Below, piece after piece: positions 1 to 8,055 of a stretch of DNA of 64,000 nt. Positions within the stretch are counted from its first letter, which is position 1. Every line of letters begins with the position of its first letter. The translations under genes were made by a program, and so were the position numbers. The notes beneath the pieces are model-generated. The model saw nothing but the letters and a program-made list of their open reading frames with translations. It did no database searches and was not told the DNA's origin. This DNA comes from Paracoccus albus. Its GTDB lineage: Bacteria; Pseudomonadota; Alphaproteobacteria; Rhodobacterales; Rhodobacteraceae. The stretch spans positions 992,001 through 1,056,000 of the forward strand of contig NZ_CP115775.1 of NCBI RefSeq assembly GCF_027913035.1. The letters run 5' to 3'.

Positions 1-59
1 CAAACTGTGCCGCAGCACAATTAAGTCGAAATCTAAACCCCTCGAATCAGGCCAAAACC

Positions 60-93
60 GTGAACACAAGGCGGTTTTTGCGTGAACAAAGGC
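60..93 (+). repeat. Imperfect short direct repeats beside the tRNA fragment
   Basis: Two copies of a short motif, GTGAACACAAGGC at 60-72 and GTGAACAAAGGC at 82-93, lie in direct orientation just upstream of the tRNA-Arg fragment. Short direct repeats flanking an attachment core are typical arm-type binding sites of tyrosine integrases, but two copies can also arise by chance. Nothing else coding is recognisable in bases 1-98. Confidence 0.35.
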
Positions 94-98
94 AATAC

Positions 99-150
99 CT
101 CTGCCCTCCGAAGGCAGAGGCCAGAGGTTCGAATCCTCTCGGGTGCGCCA
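99..150 (+). other. 3' fragment of a tRNA-Arg(CCG) gene, probable att remnant of an integrated element
   Basis: The segment forms an anticodon arm (stem CTGCC/GGCAG, loop CTCCGAA, anticodon CCG), a variable loop, a T arm (AGAGG TTCGAAT CCTCT), the 3' acceptor strand CGGGTGC, the discriminator G and an encoded CCA. The 5' half is absent: no GCACCCG acceptor strand and no D arm occur in bases 1-98. Integrases that target tRNA genes rebuild an intact tRNA at one end and leave such a 3' half at the other. Given the orientation, the inserted element should lie left of base 99 and the DNA to the right would be ancestral chromosome. A tRNA scan should not call this as a functional gene. Confidence 0.8.
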
Positions 151-247
151 TTTCGCATATTTCCCCGTCCAAATCACAGCGATCATATCGTAGCGCATCC
201 ATTGCCTTTTTGCGGTTCGGGCAATGTAGCTTCGTATGACGTGCGGG

Positions 248-545
248 CTAAGACTCCAAACTCGGCATCTTCGCGCACAATTCTGAAAGTTGTCTGCCGG
301 CCAGGAGGACTTCAGGCCGTGCTTCGTTTGCCCGTATCACCAGATGATATGCAGACTTGTTGGCCATAGCGGTGACGGGCAAGCCGACGAGACCGTGTTT
401 TTTGCCCAGTGTGCAGCGGTTGGAAGTCGAAGCATTGCCAGCCCCAATCCCTCTGCCGCCGCCAAGAGGACCATGTCGTAGTCCTCAAATCTGCGATCCC
501 GTTCTCGCGGACGATAGGCAATGCCGTGTCATGGCAGCACCCTTG
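248..545 (-). pseudogene. Degraded LysR-family regulator (GcvA-like C-terminal remnant)
   Basis: Read on the minus strand, one frame gives FEDYDMVLLAAAEGLGLAML, which matches the effector-binding domain of GcvA-like LysR regulators. A second frame continues with VGLPVTAMANKSAYHLVIRA and ends with a stop at 248-250, matching the C-terminus of the same domain. The two pieces are separated by a frameshift near 395, and no HTH domain is present upstream. This is therefore the decayed end of a regulator gene. Assignment to the family is from motif recognition only. The rest of 151-833 holds no convincing gene. Confidence 0.6.
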
Positions 546-639
546 TGCGAAGTGCGCGAAACAATCCGATTGTTGCGTCGCGGCCGTACCTGGTGCTATT
601 CTCACAAAGAAAGCTGAGCGCTTTTGTTTTTGTTTTGAT

Positions 640-677
640 CCCTGTTCCGGTTGCCGCCGGGCAGGGGTTTTTGTTTC
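640..677 (+). terminator. Rho-independent terminator-like hairpin
   Basis: CCCTG (640-644) and CCGG (647-650) pair with CCGG (657-660) and CAGGG (662-666), followed by a T-rich stretch (GTTTTTGTTT). No intact plus-strand gene lies upstream, so it probably belonged to a lost gene. Confidence 0.45.
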
Positions 678-833
678 ACTGTATCGTCGGAATTCTCCAG
701 ATGCCGGACCGGGCTGTATGGGTTTTGTACCGGTGTTCTTTACATGTTCCCGTACAAAAGCCGGAAAATCCCGTACGATGTTGCAAGGCCGTTTAGAAAT
801 GTCAGCGCAAAAAACTGTATTTACTTGATTTTT

Positions 834-910
834 TGGCGACCCCGGCAGGATTTGAACCTGCAACCTGCCCCTTAGGAGGGGGCTGCTCTATCCAGTTGAG
901 CCACGGGGCC
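834..910 (-). tRNA. tRNA-Arg (anticodon CCT)
   Basis: The minus strand folds as a complete cloverleaf. The acceptor strands are GGCCCCG and CGGGGTC (one G-U pair), the D arm contains GGCTCAACTGGATAGAGC, the anticodon loop is CTCCTAA (anticodon CCT) within a GCCCC/GGGGC stem region, and the T arm is GCAGG TTCGAAT CCTGC. The discriminator is G and the CCA end is encoded at 834-836. It decodes AGG, a rare arginine codon in GC-rich genomes. It is transcribed away from the LacI gene, so its promoter lies in 911-1000. Confidence 0.95.
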
Positions 911-991
911 GACGCGTCTCTTGTGCCGGTCTTGGCCTGATTTGGCAAGGTGCTTGCCCTGATGGGCTGTCATGCGCTAACTCAAGCAAAC

Positions 992-1004
992 TGTACAGGT
1001 TACA
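992..1004. promoter_or_regulatory. Candidate LacI-type autoregulatory operator
   Basis: TGTACAGGTTACA is a near-perfect dyad (TGTA-N5-TACA) resembling LacI-family operators centred on a GG/CG core. It ends four bases before the LacI start codon, where binding would block transcription or translation initiation. The similarity is by eye and only one site was found. Confidence 0.4.
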
Positions 1005-1008
1005 AAAC

Positions 1009-2034
1009 ATGCCGCACCGCAACAAACGCCGTCCTCTGACACTTCGGGATGTGTCTGAAGCATCAGGCGTATCGGAGATGACCGTAAGCCGCGTGTTGCG
1101 GAATCGAGGAGATGTTTCTGCTGCGACGCGCGAAAAGGTGCTGACTGCGGCCAAAGCGCTTGGTTACGTTCCCAACAAGATTGCTGGCGGTCTGGCCAGC
1201 CAGCAGGTCAACCTTGTGGCCGTGGTTATTCCGTCGCTGTCCAACCTTGTCTTTCCCGATGTGCTGACGGGGATTTCGGCAGAGCTTGACGATACGCCGT
1301 ATCAGCCGGTCATAGGGGTGACGAATTATTCCTTGTCGCGTGAGGAGGCTGTTCTTTACGACATGCTGTCCTGGCGGCCCTCGGGCGTGATTCTGGCCGG
1401 GCTGGAACATAATCTGGCCGCGCGCGCGATGCTGGATGCGGTTTCGGTTCCGGTGATCGAGATCATGGATGTCGATGGCGATCAGATAATCGATTCAGCC
1501 GTCGGCATCAGCCACAGGCAAGCCGGCCGGCAGATGGCGGAGGAAATCCTGGCGGCAGGATATCGCAAGATCGGTTTCATCGGAACGCATATGCCGGAAG
1601 ATCACAGGGCAAAGAAGCGGCTTGAGGGGTTTGAGGCGGCGTTGAACGCAGCCGGTGTTACGCTTGCCGCGCGGGAGTTCTATCAGGGCGGCTCTTCGCT
1701 TTCGAAAGGCCGCGAACTGACCGAACGGATATTGCAGCGTCAACCAGATCTGGACTTTCTGTACTACTCTAACGACATGATAGGCGCGGGCGGACTGATC
1801 TGGTGTCTTGAAAAAGGATACGACATTCCCGGCCAACTTGGCCTTGCCGGGTTCAATGGTGTCGACCTGCTGGAGGGGCTGCCAGTGCGCCTGACGACCA
1901 CGGATGCCCGCAGGGTTGAAATCGGGCGTCGCGCGGCAAGAATTGTGGCGGGCAAGGAGCCGCGTCCTGACAATGGAAAGCTGGCGCTTTCCCCTCATAT
2001 AATGCCGGGTGATACGATCCGATCGGTGGGATGA
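1009..2034 (+). CDS. LacI-family transcriptional regulator (GntR/sugar-acid type)
   Basis: A 341-residue DNA-binding repressor. Residues ~11-60 form the LacI helix-turn-helix and hinge (TLRDVSEASGVSEMTVSRVL, then SAATREKVLTAAKALGYVPN). Residues ~65-335 form the periplasmic-binding-protein-like effector domain (VAVVIPSLSNLVFPDVLTGI, RKIGFIGTHM, GLAGFNGVDL). Length and domain order are normal for the family. It most resembles the gluconate/idonate branch, but no gluconate kinase or permease is adjacent, so the effector is unknown. No clear ribosome site precedes the ATG; the transcript may be leaderless. A hairpin at 2110-2138 separates it from hutC. The SDR and zinc dehydrogenase genes downstream resemble IdnO and IdnD, so a role in the neighbouring catabolic block is possible but unproven. 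Confidence 0.88.
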   Translation: MPHRNKRRPLTLRDVSEASGVSEMTVSRVLRNRGDVSAATREKVLTAAKALGYVPNKIAGGLASQQVNLVAVVIPSLSNLVFPDVLTGISAELDDTPYQPVIGVTNYSLSREEAVLYDMLSWRPSGVILAGLEHNLAARAMLDAVSVPVIEIMDVDGDQIIDSAVGISHRQAGRQMAEEILAAGYRKIGFIGTHMPEDHRAKKRLEGFEAALNAAGVTLAAREFYQGGSSLSKGRELTERILQRQPDLDFLYYSNDMIGAGGLIWCLEKGYDIPGQLGLAGFNGVDLLEGLPVRLTTTDARRVEIGRRAARIVAGKEPRPDNGKLALSPHIMPGDTIRSVG

Positions 2035-2109
2035 GGCCGGGTTTGGCGGCGCGTCAGAGCGATGCCAATCATTGGGTAACCTTGCCGCGATTCGTTGCTG
2101 CGTCGCATA

Positions 2110-2138
2110 AAAATGCGGTAAACTGATATCCGCATTTT
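2110..2138. terminator. Bidirectional terminator-like hairpin after the LacI gene
   Basis: AAAATGCGG (2110-2118) and CCGCATTTT (2130-2138) form a perfect 9-bp inverted repeat with an 11-nt loop. The A/T ends act as U-tracts in either direction. It lies between the LacI gene and hutC. The remainder of 2139-2381 shows no gene. Confidence 0.65.
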
Positions 2139-2381
2139 AATGCAGACGATTTTCGTTGCTATGCTGAGCTTACGACGCGGTCGGCCTTGCAAAACAAGCG
2201 CGGACTGACTGAAACCATGAAAAACGTCCCGAAGTTCGGCTCGCGGTAGCCTTTGCTATCGCGGGGCGGCACTGTGCCTGATCTGTCCGTTTCGGCGGTG
2301 CTTCGGTCATCAAGGTCACCTCTCAACGCACTTTGGCGCGATGGTCGGGCTTGTCGGGGCAGGGCGCAACACCGTGTATCG

Positions 2382-2411
2382 TTGGACTCTGGCTTCGCTA
2401 TGTCTATACAT
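2382..2411 (+). promoter_or_regulatory. hutC promoter with overlapping HutC-type operator
   Basis: TTGGAC (2382-2387), a 17-bp spacer and TATACA (2405-2410) form a plausible sigma70 promoter 70 bp upstream of the hutC start. The sequence ATGTCTATACAT (2400-2411) covers the -10 box. Its exact reverse complement occurs before the SDR gene (4889-4900) and close variants occur before hutH and the transporter. GntR/HutC repressors bind such TGT-TATACA dyads, so autorepression is likely. Confidence 0.6.
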
Positions 2412-2480
2412 AAAGGGGCCGGTCCGAACTCTGTCGGGCGGGCCGCCCGCATTGCCGCGGACTGCCGTGATGAGGACAGA

Positions 2481-3206
2481 ATGCCTTCAGTCAGACCGAA
2501 TGAAACCCATCATTCCCGCATTACCGAGGATATGCGCCGCAAGATCGTCGATGGCGAATGGCCGCCCGGTCATCAGCTCACGAAAGAGACGGAACTGGCA
2601 GAAAGCTATGGCGTGTCGCGCATGACGATGAACAAGGCGCTGACGCAGCTGACCGCTGAAGGGTTTCTGATCCGCCGAAAGCGAAGCGGCACCTTCGTCG
2701 CTCAATCCCGCGCTCAATCGGCGGTCATGGAAATCGGTGATATAGAGCGTGAGGTAACCGCACAGGGGTTGGAGTATCGCTGGCGTTTGTTAAGCGCAGT
2801 GATGCGTGTGCCAACCAAAACGGTCCGCAACATGCTCGATATGCCACCGGAACTGGATGGTCGGGGCTTCATGCTCGTTGAGGGGTTGCATTTTGCGCAG
2901 GGGGTGCCGTTCTGTCACGAGCTGCGGATCATAGATCCCGATATTGTGCCCGCCTCGATCGGGCAGGATTTTGCCGCCATCGTGCCTGGGCAGTGGCTTT
3001 TGCGCTCCATGCCGTGGACAGCCGCCAGCCACCGTGTGCGTGCGGTGAATGCCCGCGGCGCAGATGCGCAGAAGCTGTCGATCCCGTCGGGCAGGGCCTG
3101 TCTGGAGGTGTTGCGCAAGACCCGCATGGATCACGACTGGGTCACCCATGTCAGATTGCTATACCCCGGAGAGGCCCATCAATTGATCGCCGAATTCGCA
3201 CCGTGA
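2481..3206 (+). CDS. hutC: HutC-like GntR-family repressor
   Basis: A 241-residue regulator of the HutC subfamily. Residues ~10-75 are the winged helix (AESYGVSRMTMNKALTQLTA, then IRRKRSGTFVA). Residues ~90-235 are the UTRA effector domain (GRGFMLVEGLHFAQGVPFCH, SIPSGRACLEVLRKTRM). In characterised hut systems this protein is released from DNA by urocanate. The ATG at 2481 has a GAGGAC ribosome site and gives the family's usual length; the frame is open further upstream, but that part has no family similarity. It converges on hutH with only seven bases between the stop codons. The four operator-like sites around it suggest it controls hutH, the SDR gene, the transporter block and itself. Confidence 0.88.
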   Translation: MPSVRPNETHHSRITEDMRRKIVDGEWPPGHQLTKETELAESYGVSRMTMNKALTQLTAEGFLIRRKRSGTFVAQSRAQSAVMEIGDIEREVTAQGLEYRWRLLSAVMRVPTKTVRNMLDMPPELDGRGFMLVEGLHFAQGVPFCHELRIIDPDIVPASIGQDFAAIVPGQWLLRSMPWTAASHRVRAVNARGADAQKLSIPSGRACLEVLRKTRMDHDWVTHVRLLYPGEAHQLIAEFAP

Positions 3207-3213
3207 CCTGTGC

Positions 3214-4749
3214 TCAGCCCGGCTCAAGCCCCGGCAGTCTGACATTTGCTGCCGCCGCTAACTCGCCAGAGCTTACCAGCCGGGCAGCGACGTCCAGGTC
3301 CGGTGCCATGTAGCGATCTTCCTGCAGTTCCGCCACATCCTGCCGCAGCCGTTCGACGACCGATGACAGCGCCGGGGAAGTGGACAACGGACGACGCATG
3401 GCGATGCCCTGCGCTGCAGAAATTGCCTCTATCCCGATGATGCTGAAAAGATTTTCGGTCATTTGCAGAAGTCGTCTTGCACCGTGGCAGGCCATCGAAA
3501 CGTGATCTTCCTGATTGGCGGATGTCGGCGTTGAATCGATGCTGGCGGGATGCGCAAGCTGCTTGTTCTCGCTCATCAATGCGGCAGAGGTGACTTCCGC
3601 GATCATCAGGCCAGAGTTCAGCCCCGGCTTGGGCGTCAGGAATCCCGGCAGGCCAAAGCTCAACGCCGGATCGACCAGCAAGGCAATACGGCGCTGCGCG
3701 ATTGCCCCGATCTCCGCCACGGCCAGTGCGATCTGATCGGCGGCAAAGGCGACCGGCTCGGCGTGGAAGTTTCCGCCGGACACGACGCTGCCATCCGACA
3801 GCACCAGCGGATTATCGGTGGCCGCGTTCGCCTCAATCTCCAGCGTGCGGGCGCATTGCCGCAACAGATCAAGGCAGGCGCCACCGACCTGTGGATGACA
3901 ACGCAGGCAATAGGGGTCCTGCACACGCTCATCATTTTCGGCATGGCTGCTGCGGATTTCAGATCCCTCTAGCAACAGCGACAATGTCGCTGCCACATCA
4001 ATCTGGCCCTGATGCCCGCGCAGGCCGTGGATTTCGGCGGCAAATGGGGCGGTCGAACCCATTGCCGCATCCGTTGAAAGCGCGCCGGTGACGACGGAAG
4101 CCTGAAACGCGCGCATGGCACGAAACAGGCCGGCAAGCGCAAGTGCCGTGGAAACCTGCGTGCCGTTGATCAGCGCCAGCCCCTCTTTCGCGGACAGTTG
4201 ACAAGGTGCAAGCCCCGCGCTTGCCAGAGCGTCGGCAGACGGAAGCGTCCGGCCTTCGAATACCGCTTCGCCCTCACCGATCATCGCGGCGGCCATGTGG
4301 GCAAGTGGGGCCAGATCACCGGATGCGCCGACAGAACCCTTTTCCGGGATCACAGGCAACACGCCCTTTTCAAGCATCTGCTCCAGCAGCTCAATCAGCT
4401 CTGGCCGGACACCTGACGCACCCCGGCCCAGCGAAAGCAGCTTCAGCGCCATGACAAGGCGCGTCACTTCCGGCGACAGCGGCTCTCCGACGCCGCAGCA
4501 ATGCGACAGGATCAGATTGCGCTGAAGCGTCGCCACATCATCTGCGGCAATCCGGATCGAGGCCAGCTTTCCGAAACCGGTGTTGATCCCGTAGACTGCC
4601 TGATCGCCTGCCGCGACCTCGGCAATTCGTTTCGCCGATGCGGTGATGGCTTTCTTTGCGCCCGCATCCAACCGTGCCGGCGTCTGTTTCCAGTATATGG
4701 AAGCAAGCATATCCAGCCCGACTTCTCCCGGTCTCAATGTCTTAGCCAT
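3214..4749 (-). CDS. hutH: Histidine ammonia-lyase
   Basis: A 511-residue cytosolic enzyme that deaminates L-histidine to urocanate, the first step of histidine use. The MIO prosthetic group precursor Ala142-Ser143-Gly144 sits in [12 protein letters not shown], and Tyr53 ([10 protein letters not shown]) and His83 ([10 protein letters not shown]) occupy the exact positions known from Pseudomonas Hut[12 protein letters not shown] and [11 protein letters not shown] supply further active-site residues. The ATG has a GGGGGA ribosome site, and an operator-like element lies 27-38 bp upstream. No hutU, hutI or hutG occurs in the window, so the rest of the histidine pathway is elsewhere or this copy serves the adjacent catabolic block. 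Presence of MIO argues against ergothionase. Substrate choice between histidine and a related amino acid cannot be fully settled from sequence. Confidence 0.93.
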   Translation of the reverse strand: MAKTLRPGEVGLDMLASIYWKQTPARLDAGAKKAITASAKRIAEVAAGDQAVYGINTGFGKLASIRIAADDVATLQRNLILSHCCGVGEPLSPEVTRLVMALKLLSLGRGASGVRPELIELLEQMLEKGVLPVIPEKGSVGASGDLAPLAHMAAAMIGEGEAVFEGRTLPSADALASAGLAPCQLSAKEGLALINGTQVSTALALAGLFRAMRAFQASVVTGALSTDAAMGSTAPFAAEIHGLRGHQGQIDVAATLSLLLEGSEIRSSHAENDERVQDPYCLRCHPQVGGACLDLLRQCARTLEIEANAATDNPLVLSDGSVVSGGNFHAEPVAFAADQIALAVAEIGAIAQRRIALLVDPALSFGLPGFLTPKPGLNSGLMIAEVTSAALMSENKQLAHPASIDSTPTSANQEDHVSMACHGARRLLQMTENLFSIIGIEAISAAQGIAMRRPLSTSPALSSVVERLRQDVAELQEDRYMAPDLDVAARLVSSGELAAAANVRLPGLEPG

Positions 4750-4775
4750 GATCGTCCCCCAAAATCAGTCTGAAT

Positions 4776-4787
4776 AAGTATATACAT
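4776..4787. promoter_or_regulatory. HutC-type operator upstream of hutH
   Basis: AAGTATATACAT matches the hutC-promoter site ATGTCTATACAT at 10 of 12 positions. It lies 27-38 bp before the hutH start on the minus strand and overlaps a TATACT sequence that could be the hutH -10 box. Confidence 0.55.
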
Positions 4788-4888
4788 ATTTTGCTGACTG
4801 AGAAGTGCGCAGTCACGCGAGCTATCCTTTTTAACGGTTCCGTCAGCGATAGCCGCGATTGACGCAGCAGGTTAATAGTGGCACCAAT

Positions 4889-4900
4889 ATGTATAGACAT
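4889..4900. promoter_or_regulatory. HutC-type operator upstream of the SDR gene
   Basis: ATGTATAGACAT is the exact reverse complement of the site overlapping the hutC -10 box. It lies 20 bp before the chosen SDR start. An upstream GTG at 4878 is in frame but would place the operator inside the coding region, one reason to prefer the ATG at 4920. Confidence 0.6.
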
Positions 4901-4919
4901 GTCTGCAAATGGGTTGCCC

Positions 4920-5696
4920 ATGACGAATGACGTGGAAAACTGGCTGAAGTCCCAGATGTCTTACACGGGCAAACGTGTACTCGTGACAGGTGCCAGTCGT
5001 GGGATCGGTCGGTCGCTGGCTATGGGATTTGCCAAGGCCGGCGCCGATCTCATCTTGACCGCCCGCGACGCCAATGCGTTGGACGACGCCGCTGCCGAAA
5101 TAGCTGATCTTGGTCGAAACGCCCAGAAAATCGCCTGCGATCAGCGCGATATAGACCAGATCCGCAAGACTTTAGGCGATCTTGGGCCGGTTGATGTTCT
5201 GGTTAACAATGCTGGTATAGAAGACGTGCGCCCCTCTGCCGACGTGGATGAGGCGCTGTGGGACAAAATCGTCGATACCAACCTGAAAGGTGCCTTCTTC
5301 GTGGCAAGTGTGGTTGCGGCTGGTATGGCAAAGCGCGGATCGGGCGCAATCATCAACATAGCCTCGCTGACCTCGTTCGTGGGGGTGCCCACCGCGACAC
5401 CCTATACCGCATCAAAGTCCGGCATTCTCGGCGTGACGCGCGCGCTCGCGGCAGAGTGGGCGCCGATGGGTATCCGTGTGAACGCGATTGCACCGGGCTA
5501 TTTCCGCACCGGGCTGACGGATGTGTTTTATCAGGATGAGGAGTGGGTCAGCGAGATGACGGGCAAGGTCCCGATGGGACGCTTGGGGAAGCTGGAAGAT
5601 CTGCAAGGTGCTGCGCTTTTTCTGGGGGCGCCGGCATCTGCCTATATGACGGGCCAGTGTCTTGTTGTGGATGGCGGATATCTGGCGTCAATCTAG
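4920..5696 (+). CDS. SDR-family NAD(P)-dependent oxidoreductase (gluconate 5-dehydrogenase-like)
   Basis: A 258-residue classical short-chain dehydrogenase. It has the cofactor motif TGASRGIG near residue 20, NNAG, a catalytic Ser (INIASLTS), YTASK, and a C-terminal GQCLVVDGGY. It most resembles gluconate/idonate-type secondary alcohol dehydrogenases. The start is uncertain: ATG 4920 avoids the operator, ATG 4956 would begin directly at the domain, and neither has a strong ribosome site. It is the first gene of a plus-strand series leading to the ABC transporter and further dehydrogenases. I infer oxidation or reduction of a secondary hydroxyl, for example epimerisation of a diol through a ketone together with the zinc dehydrogenase downstream. 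Confidence 0.85.
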   Translation: MTNDVENWLKSQMSYTGKRVLVTGASRGIGRSLAMGFAKAGADLILTARDANALDDAAAEIADLGRNAQKIACDQRDIDQIRKTLGDLGPVDVLVNNAGIEDVRPSADVDEALWDKIVDTNLKGAFFVASVVAAGMAKRGSGAIINIASLTSFVGVPTATPYTASKSGILGVTRALAAEWAPMGIRVNAIAPGYFRTGLTDVFYQDEEWVSEMTGKVPMGRLGKLEDLQGAALFLGAPASAYMTGQCLVVDGGYLASI

Positions 5697-5729
5697 ATGA
5701 CGGGACGCGGGTTCATGCGCCCGCCATCC

Positions 5730-5741
5730 GGCTCTATACAT
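5730..5741. promoter_or_regulatory. Weaker HutC-type operator upstream of the ABC transporter
   Basis: The sequence GGCTCTATACAT keeps the TCTATACAT half of the hutC operator (9 of 12 positions). It lies about 62 bp before the ATPase start, in the 107-bp gap after the SDR gene. It is the fourth related site in 3.4 kb. Confidence 0.4.
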
Positions 5742-5803
5742 CCGCAAAGCGCCGCGTTTAGATGCTGCCGGATCAATGGATATTGGACTTAGTGGACTGA
5801 CGA

Positions 5804-6952
5804 ATGAACGTGAAACCGGCCAAGCAAACTGACGCGCAGGACCACCCGGCGGTGCAGGTGCGCGACGTCAGCATGGACTTCGGCAATGGCGTTCTGGCCG
5901 TTGACCGCGCCAGCTTTGATCTGGAAGAGGGGCGGTTTCTGACGATCCTTGGACCGTCGGGATCGGGTAAGACAACGCTGCTGCGTATGATCGCTGGATT
6001 TCAGAAACCGACCAGCGGCGAAATAGCGATTGGCGGCAAGCCGGTGGATGCGATGCCGCCACATCGGCGCTCTGTCGGGATGGTGTTTCAAAAGCTCGCC
6101 TTGTTCCCGCATATGACAGCGGCTGAGAATGTGGCCTTCCCGCTCAAGATGCGGCGATTCAACCCATCGACCATCCCGTCACGCGTTGACCAGTTTCTTG
6201 ATCTGGTGCGCCTTCGCGGCTATCGCGACCGGCGCGTGCACGAACTGTCTGGCGGCCAGCAACAGCGTGTCGCCATTGCGCGCGCACTTGTGTTCGAACC
6301 GGAGCTTCTGCTGCTGGACGAACCTTTGGCGGCGCTTGACCGGAAGCTGCGGGAAGAAATGCAGCTGGAATTCCGCCGCATCCAGCATGAGCTTGGCGTG
6401 ACGACCATCAATGTCACCCATGACCAGAGAGAGGCGCTTGTCGTCTCGGACGATATTATCGTCATGGATGGTGGGCGCATCCAGCAGCAGGCGAAGCCAG
6501 CCACGATGTATCGTGATCCTGAGAACACCTTTGTTGCGGGCTTCCTGGGTGTTTCGACACATCTCGACGGCCGCGCGACCTCTGACGGGATCGAAGTGCA
6601 GGGGCTGAAACTGTCCGGCGCGGTGGAGGCGGGCATTCAGCCGGGTCGTGATGCGCACGCTGTGATCCGTGCCGAGCAGATCCGGATTGCTGCCTTACCC
6701 GAAACGCTCAGCGCCTATGATGTTTGCCTCACGGGACGTGTTGAGGATGTTATTTTTGAAGGCGAGCGGCTGCTCTATATCGTTTCGGTTCCCGAAATGC
6801 CCGACACGCTTTTCCGTATCTATCACCACGATCCTGACAATCTTGACCTTTTCGAGATTGGCCAAACCGCCTCAATCGCGTGGAACGCGCGTGACATGAA
6901 GATATTCGACCGGACGCAAAATGTCCGCAACCAACCACGACAGGGAGAATGA
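5804..6952 (+). CDS. ABC transporter ATP-binding protein, polyamine (PotA) type
   Basis: A 382-residue importer ATPase of the spermidine/putrescine (PotA) class. It has Walker A GPSGSGKTT near residue 52, Q-loop GMVFQKLALFPH, signature LSGGQQQR, Walker B LLLLDEPLAALD, the switch histidine in NVTHDQ, and a C-terminal TOBE-type domain after about residue 255. It energises uptake together with the binding protein and the two permeases that follow. Its stop overlaps the first possible start of the binding-protein gene (ATGA). Members of this transporter class carry polyamines, opines, quaternary amines and other solutes, so the substrate cannot be read from this gene. Confidence 0.9.
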   Translation: MNVKPAKQTDAQDHPAVQVRDVSMDFGNGVLAVDRASFDLEEGRFLTILGPSGSGKTTLLRMIAGFQKPTSGEIAIGGKPVDAMPPHRRSVGMVFQKLALFPHMTAAENVAFPLKMRRFNPSTIPSRVDQFLDLVRLRGYRDRRVHELSGGQQQRVAIARALVFEPELLLLDEPLAALDRKLREEMQLEFRRIQHELGVTTINVTHDQREALVVSDDIIVMDGGRIQQQAKPATMYRDPENTFVAGFLGVSTHLDGRATSDGIEVQGLKLSGAVEAGIQPGRDAHAVIRAEQIRIAALPETLSAYDVCLTGRVEDVIFEGERLLYIVSVPEMPDTLFRIYHHDPDNLDLFEIGQTASIAWNARDMKIFDRTQNVRNQPRQGE

Positions 6953-6954
6953 CC

Positions 6955-8052
6955 ATGAAATATCTGATCAATCGCCGCGCGATGTTGCGTGCAGGCGTCG
7001 CCAGCAGCGGTGCGATGGCTTTGTCGGCATTTCCCGCCACCCGCCTTTTTGCGCAGGAGCCTGAAAAGCCCGCGCAGATCATCGTTCGGGCATGGGGCGG
7101 CGAATGGGTGGAGTCGCTGAAGCGCGGTGTCTCTGACCCTTTCACCGAGGCGACAGGAATTCAGGTTGTCCATGATCTGACCGAGGATAACGAGATTCAG
7201 CCGAAGATCTGGGCGGCGGTTGCCCAGAACCGAACGCCGCCCATCCATATCAACTGGGACACGACGACAAACGCCACCAAGTCGGCTTTGCGCGGTGTAA
7301 CCGAAGACCTGTCGGACCTGTCCAACCTGTCGAATACGACAGATCTGGCCAAACCCGTGGGCCTTGATGGTTTCCCGATCGTGAACACTTATGGTTACGT
7401 CTACGTTCTGGCCTACCGCCCCGAGGCCTTTCCCGACGGTCCGCCGACGTCTTGGAAAGACCTGCTGGACCCCATATTCAAGGGAAGGATCGCACTTTAT
7501 AATGACGGGATCGGCTTTCACTTCCCGGCGCAGGTTGCGGGCGGTGGTTCGCTTGACGGCATCCCGGACGATATGCAGCCCTGCTGGGATTTCATATCGC
7601 AGATCAAGGAACAGGACCCGCTGCTTGGTGAAGACCCGGATTTCACCACATGGTTCCAGAATGGAGAGATTGACGCCGCCTGCACGATCTCGACCAACGC
7701 CCTTGCCGCGCGCAGCAACGGCATCGATATTGCCTGGACTGTCCCGGAAGAGGGGTGCAAGTTCGACACGGACGGGCTGTGGATACCGAAAGGTCTTCCC
7801 GAAAACGAACTCTACTGGGCCAAGCAATATATCAACTTTGCGATCTCGCCCGAGGCCCAGCAGGTCTGGCTTGACGGGTTGGGGCTTCCGGGGGTTGTGC
7901 CCGGTCTGACCCCGCCCGAGGGGCTGGCGGGGGATCCGTCCTATCCGACCGAGCCAGAGGATTTCGAAGATCTCATCCGTATCTCGTCGCTTGTTCAGGT
8001 CGAAAACGAAAGCGACTGGTTCGCGAAGTTCAAGGAAATCATGCAGGGCTGA
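6955..8052 (+). CDS. Periplasmic substrate-binding protein, polyamine (PotD) type
   Basis: A 365-residue extracellular solute-binding protein. The N-terminus carries a twin-arginine-like signal (NRRAMLRAGVASSGAMAL...FAQ) with cleavage expected near residue 32. The mature part has the PotD-type start IIVRAWGGEWVESL and later EIDAACTISTNALAARSNG and EEGCKFDTDGLWIPKG. The ATG at 6955 is preferred because GGGAG lies seven bases upstream; an ATG at 6949 would be too close. A strong hairpin follows the gene. The ligand is unknown. The family suggests a small cationic or polar solute. Confidence 0.88.
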   Translation: MKYLINRRAMLRAGVASSGAMALSAFPATRLFAQEPEKPAQIIVRAWGGEWVESLKRGVSDPFTEATGIQVVHDLTEDNEIQPKIWAAVAQNRTPPIHINWDTTTNATKSALRGVTEDLSDLSNLSNTTDLAKPVGLDGFPIVNTYGYVYVLAYRPEAFPDGPPTSWKDLLDPIFKGRIALYNDGIGFHFPAQVAGGGSLDGIPDDMQPCWDFISQIKEQDPLLGEDPDFTTWFQNGEIDAACTISTNALAARSNGIDIAWTVPEEGCKFDTDGLWIPKGLPENELYWAKQYINFAISPEAQQVWLDGLGLPGVVPGLTPPEGLAGDPSYPTEPEDFEDLIRISSLVQVENESDWFAKFKEIMQG

Positions 8053-8055
8053 CCT

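Noticed and set aside
312..863. 183-codon minus-strand frame in the left intergenic region
   Set aside because: It overlaps the tRNA-Arg(CCT) gene and reads the LysR remnant in the wrong frame for most of its length.
2253..2480. N-terminal extension of HutC
   Set aside because: It would add 76 residues without similarity and put the promoter and operator inside the gene; ATG 2481 has a GAGGAC site.
3214..4749. HutH as an ergothionase
   Set aside because: The MIO Ala-Ser-Gly triad and the HutH-specific Tyr53 and His83 are intact, as in true histidine ammonia-lyases.
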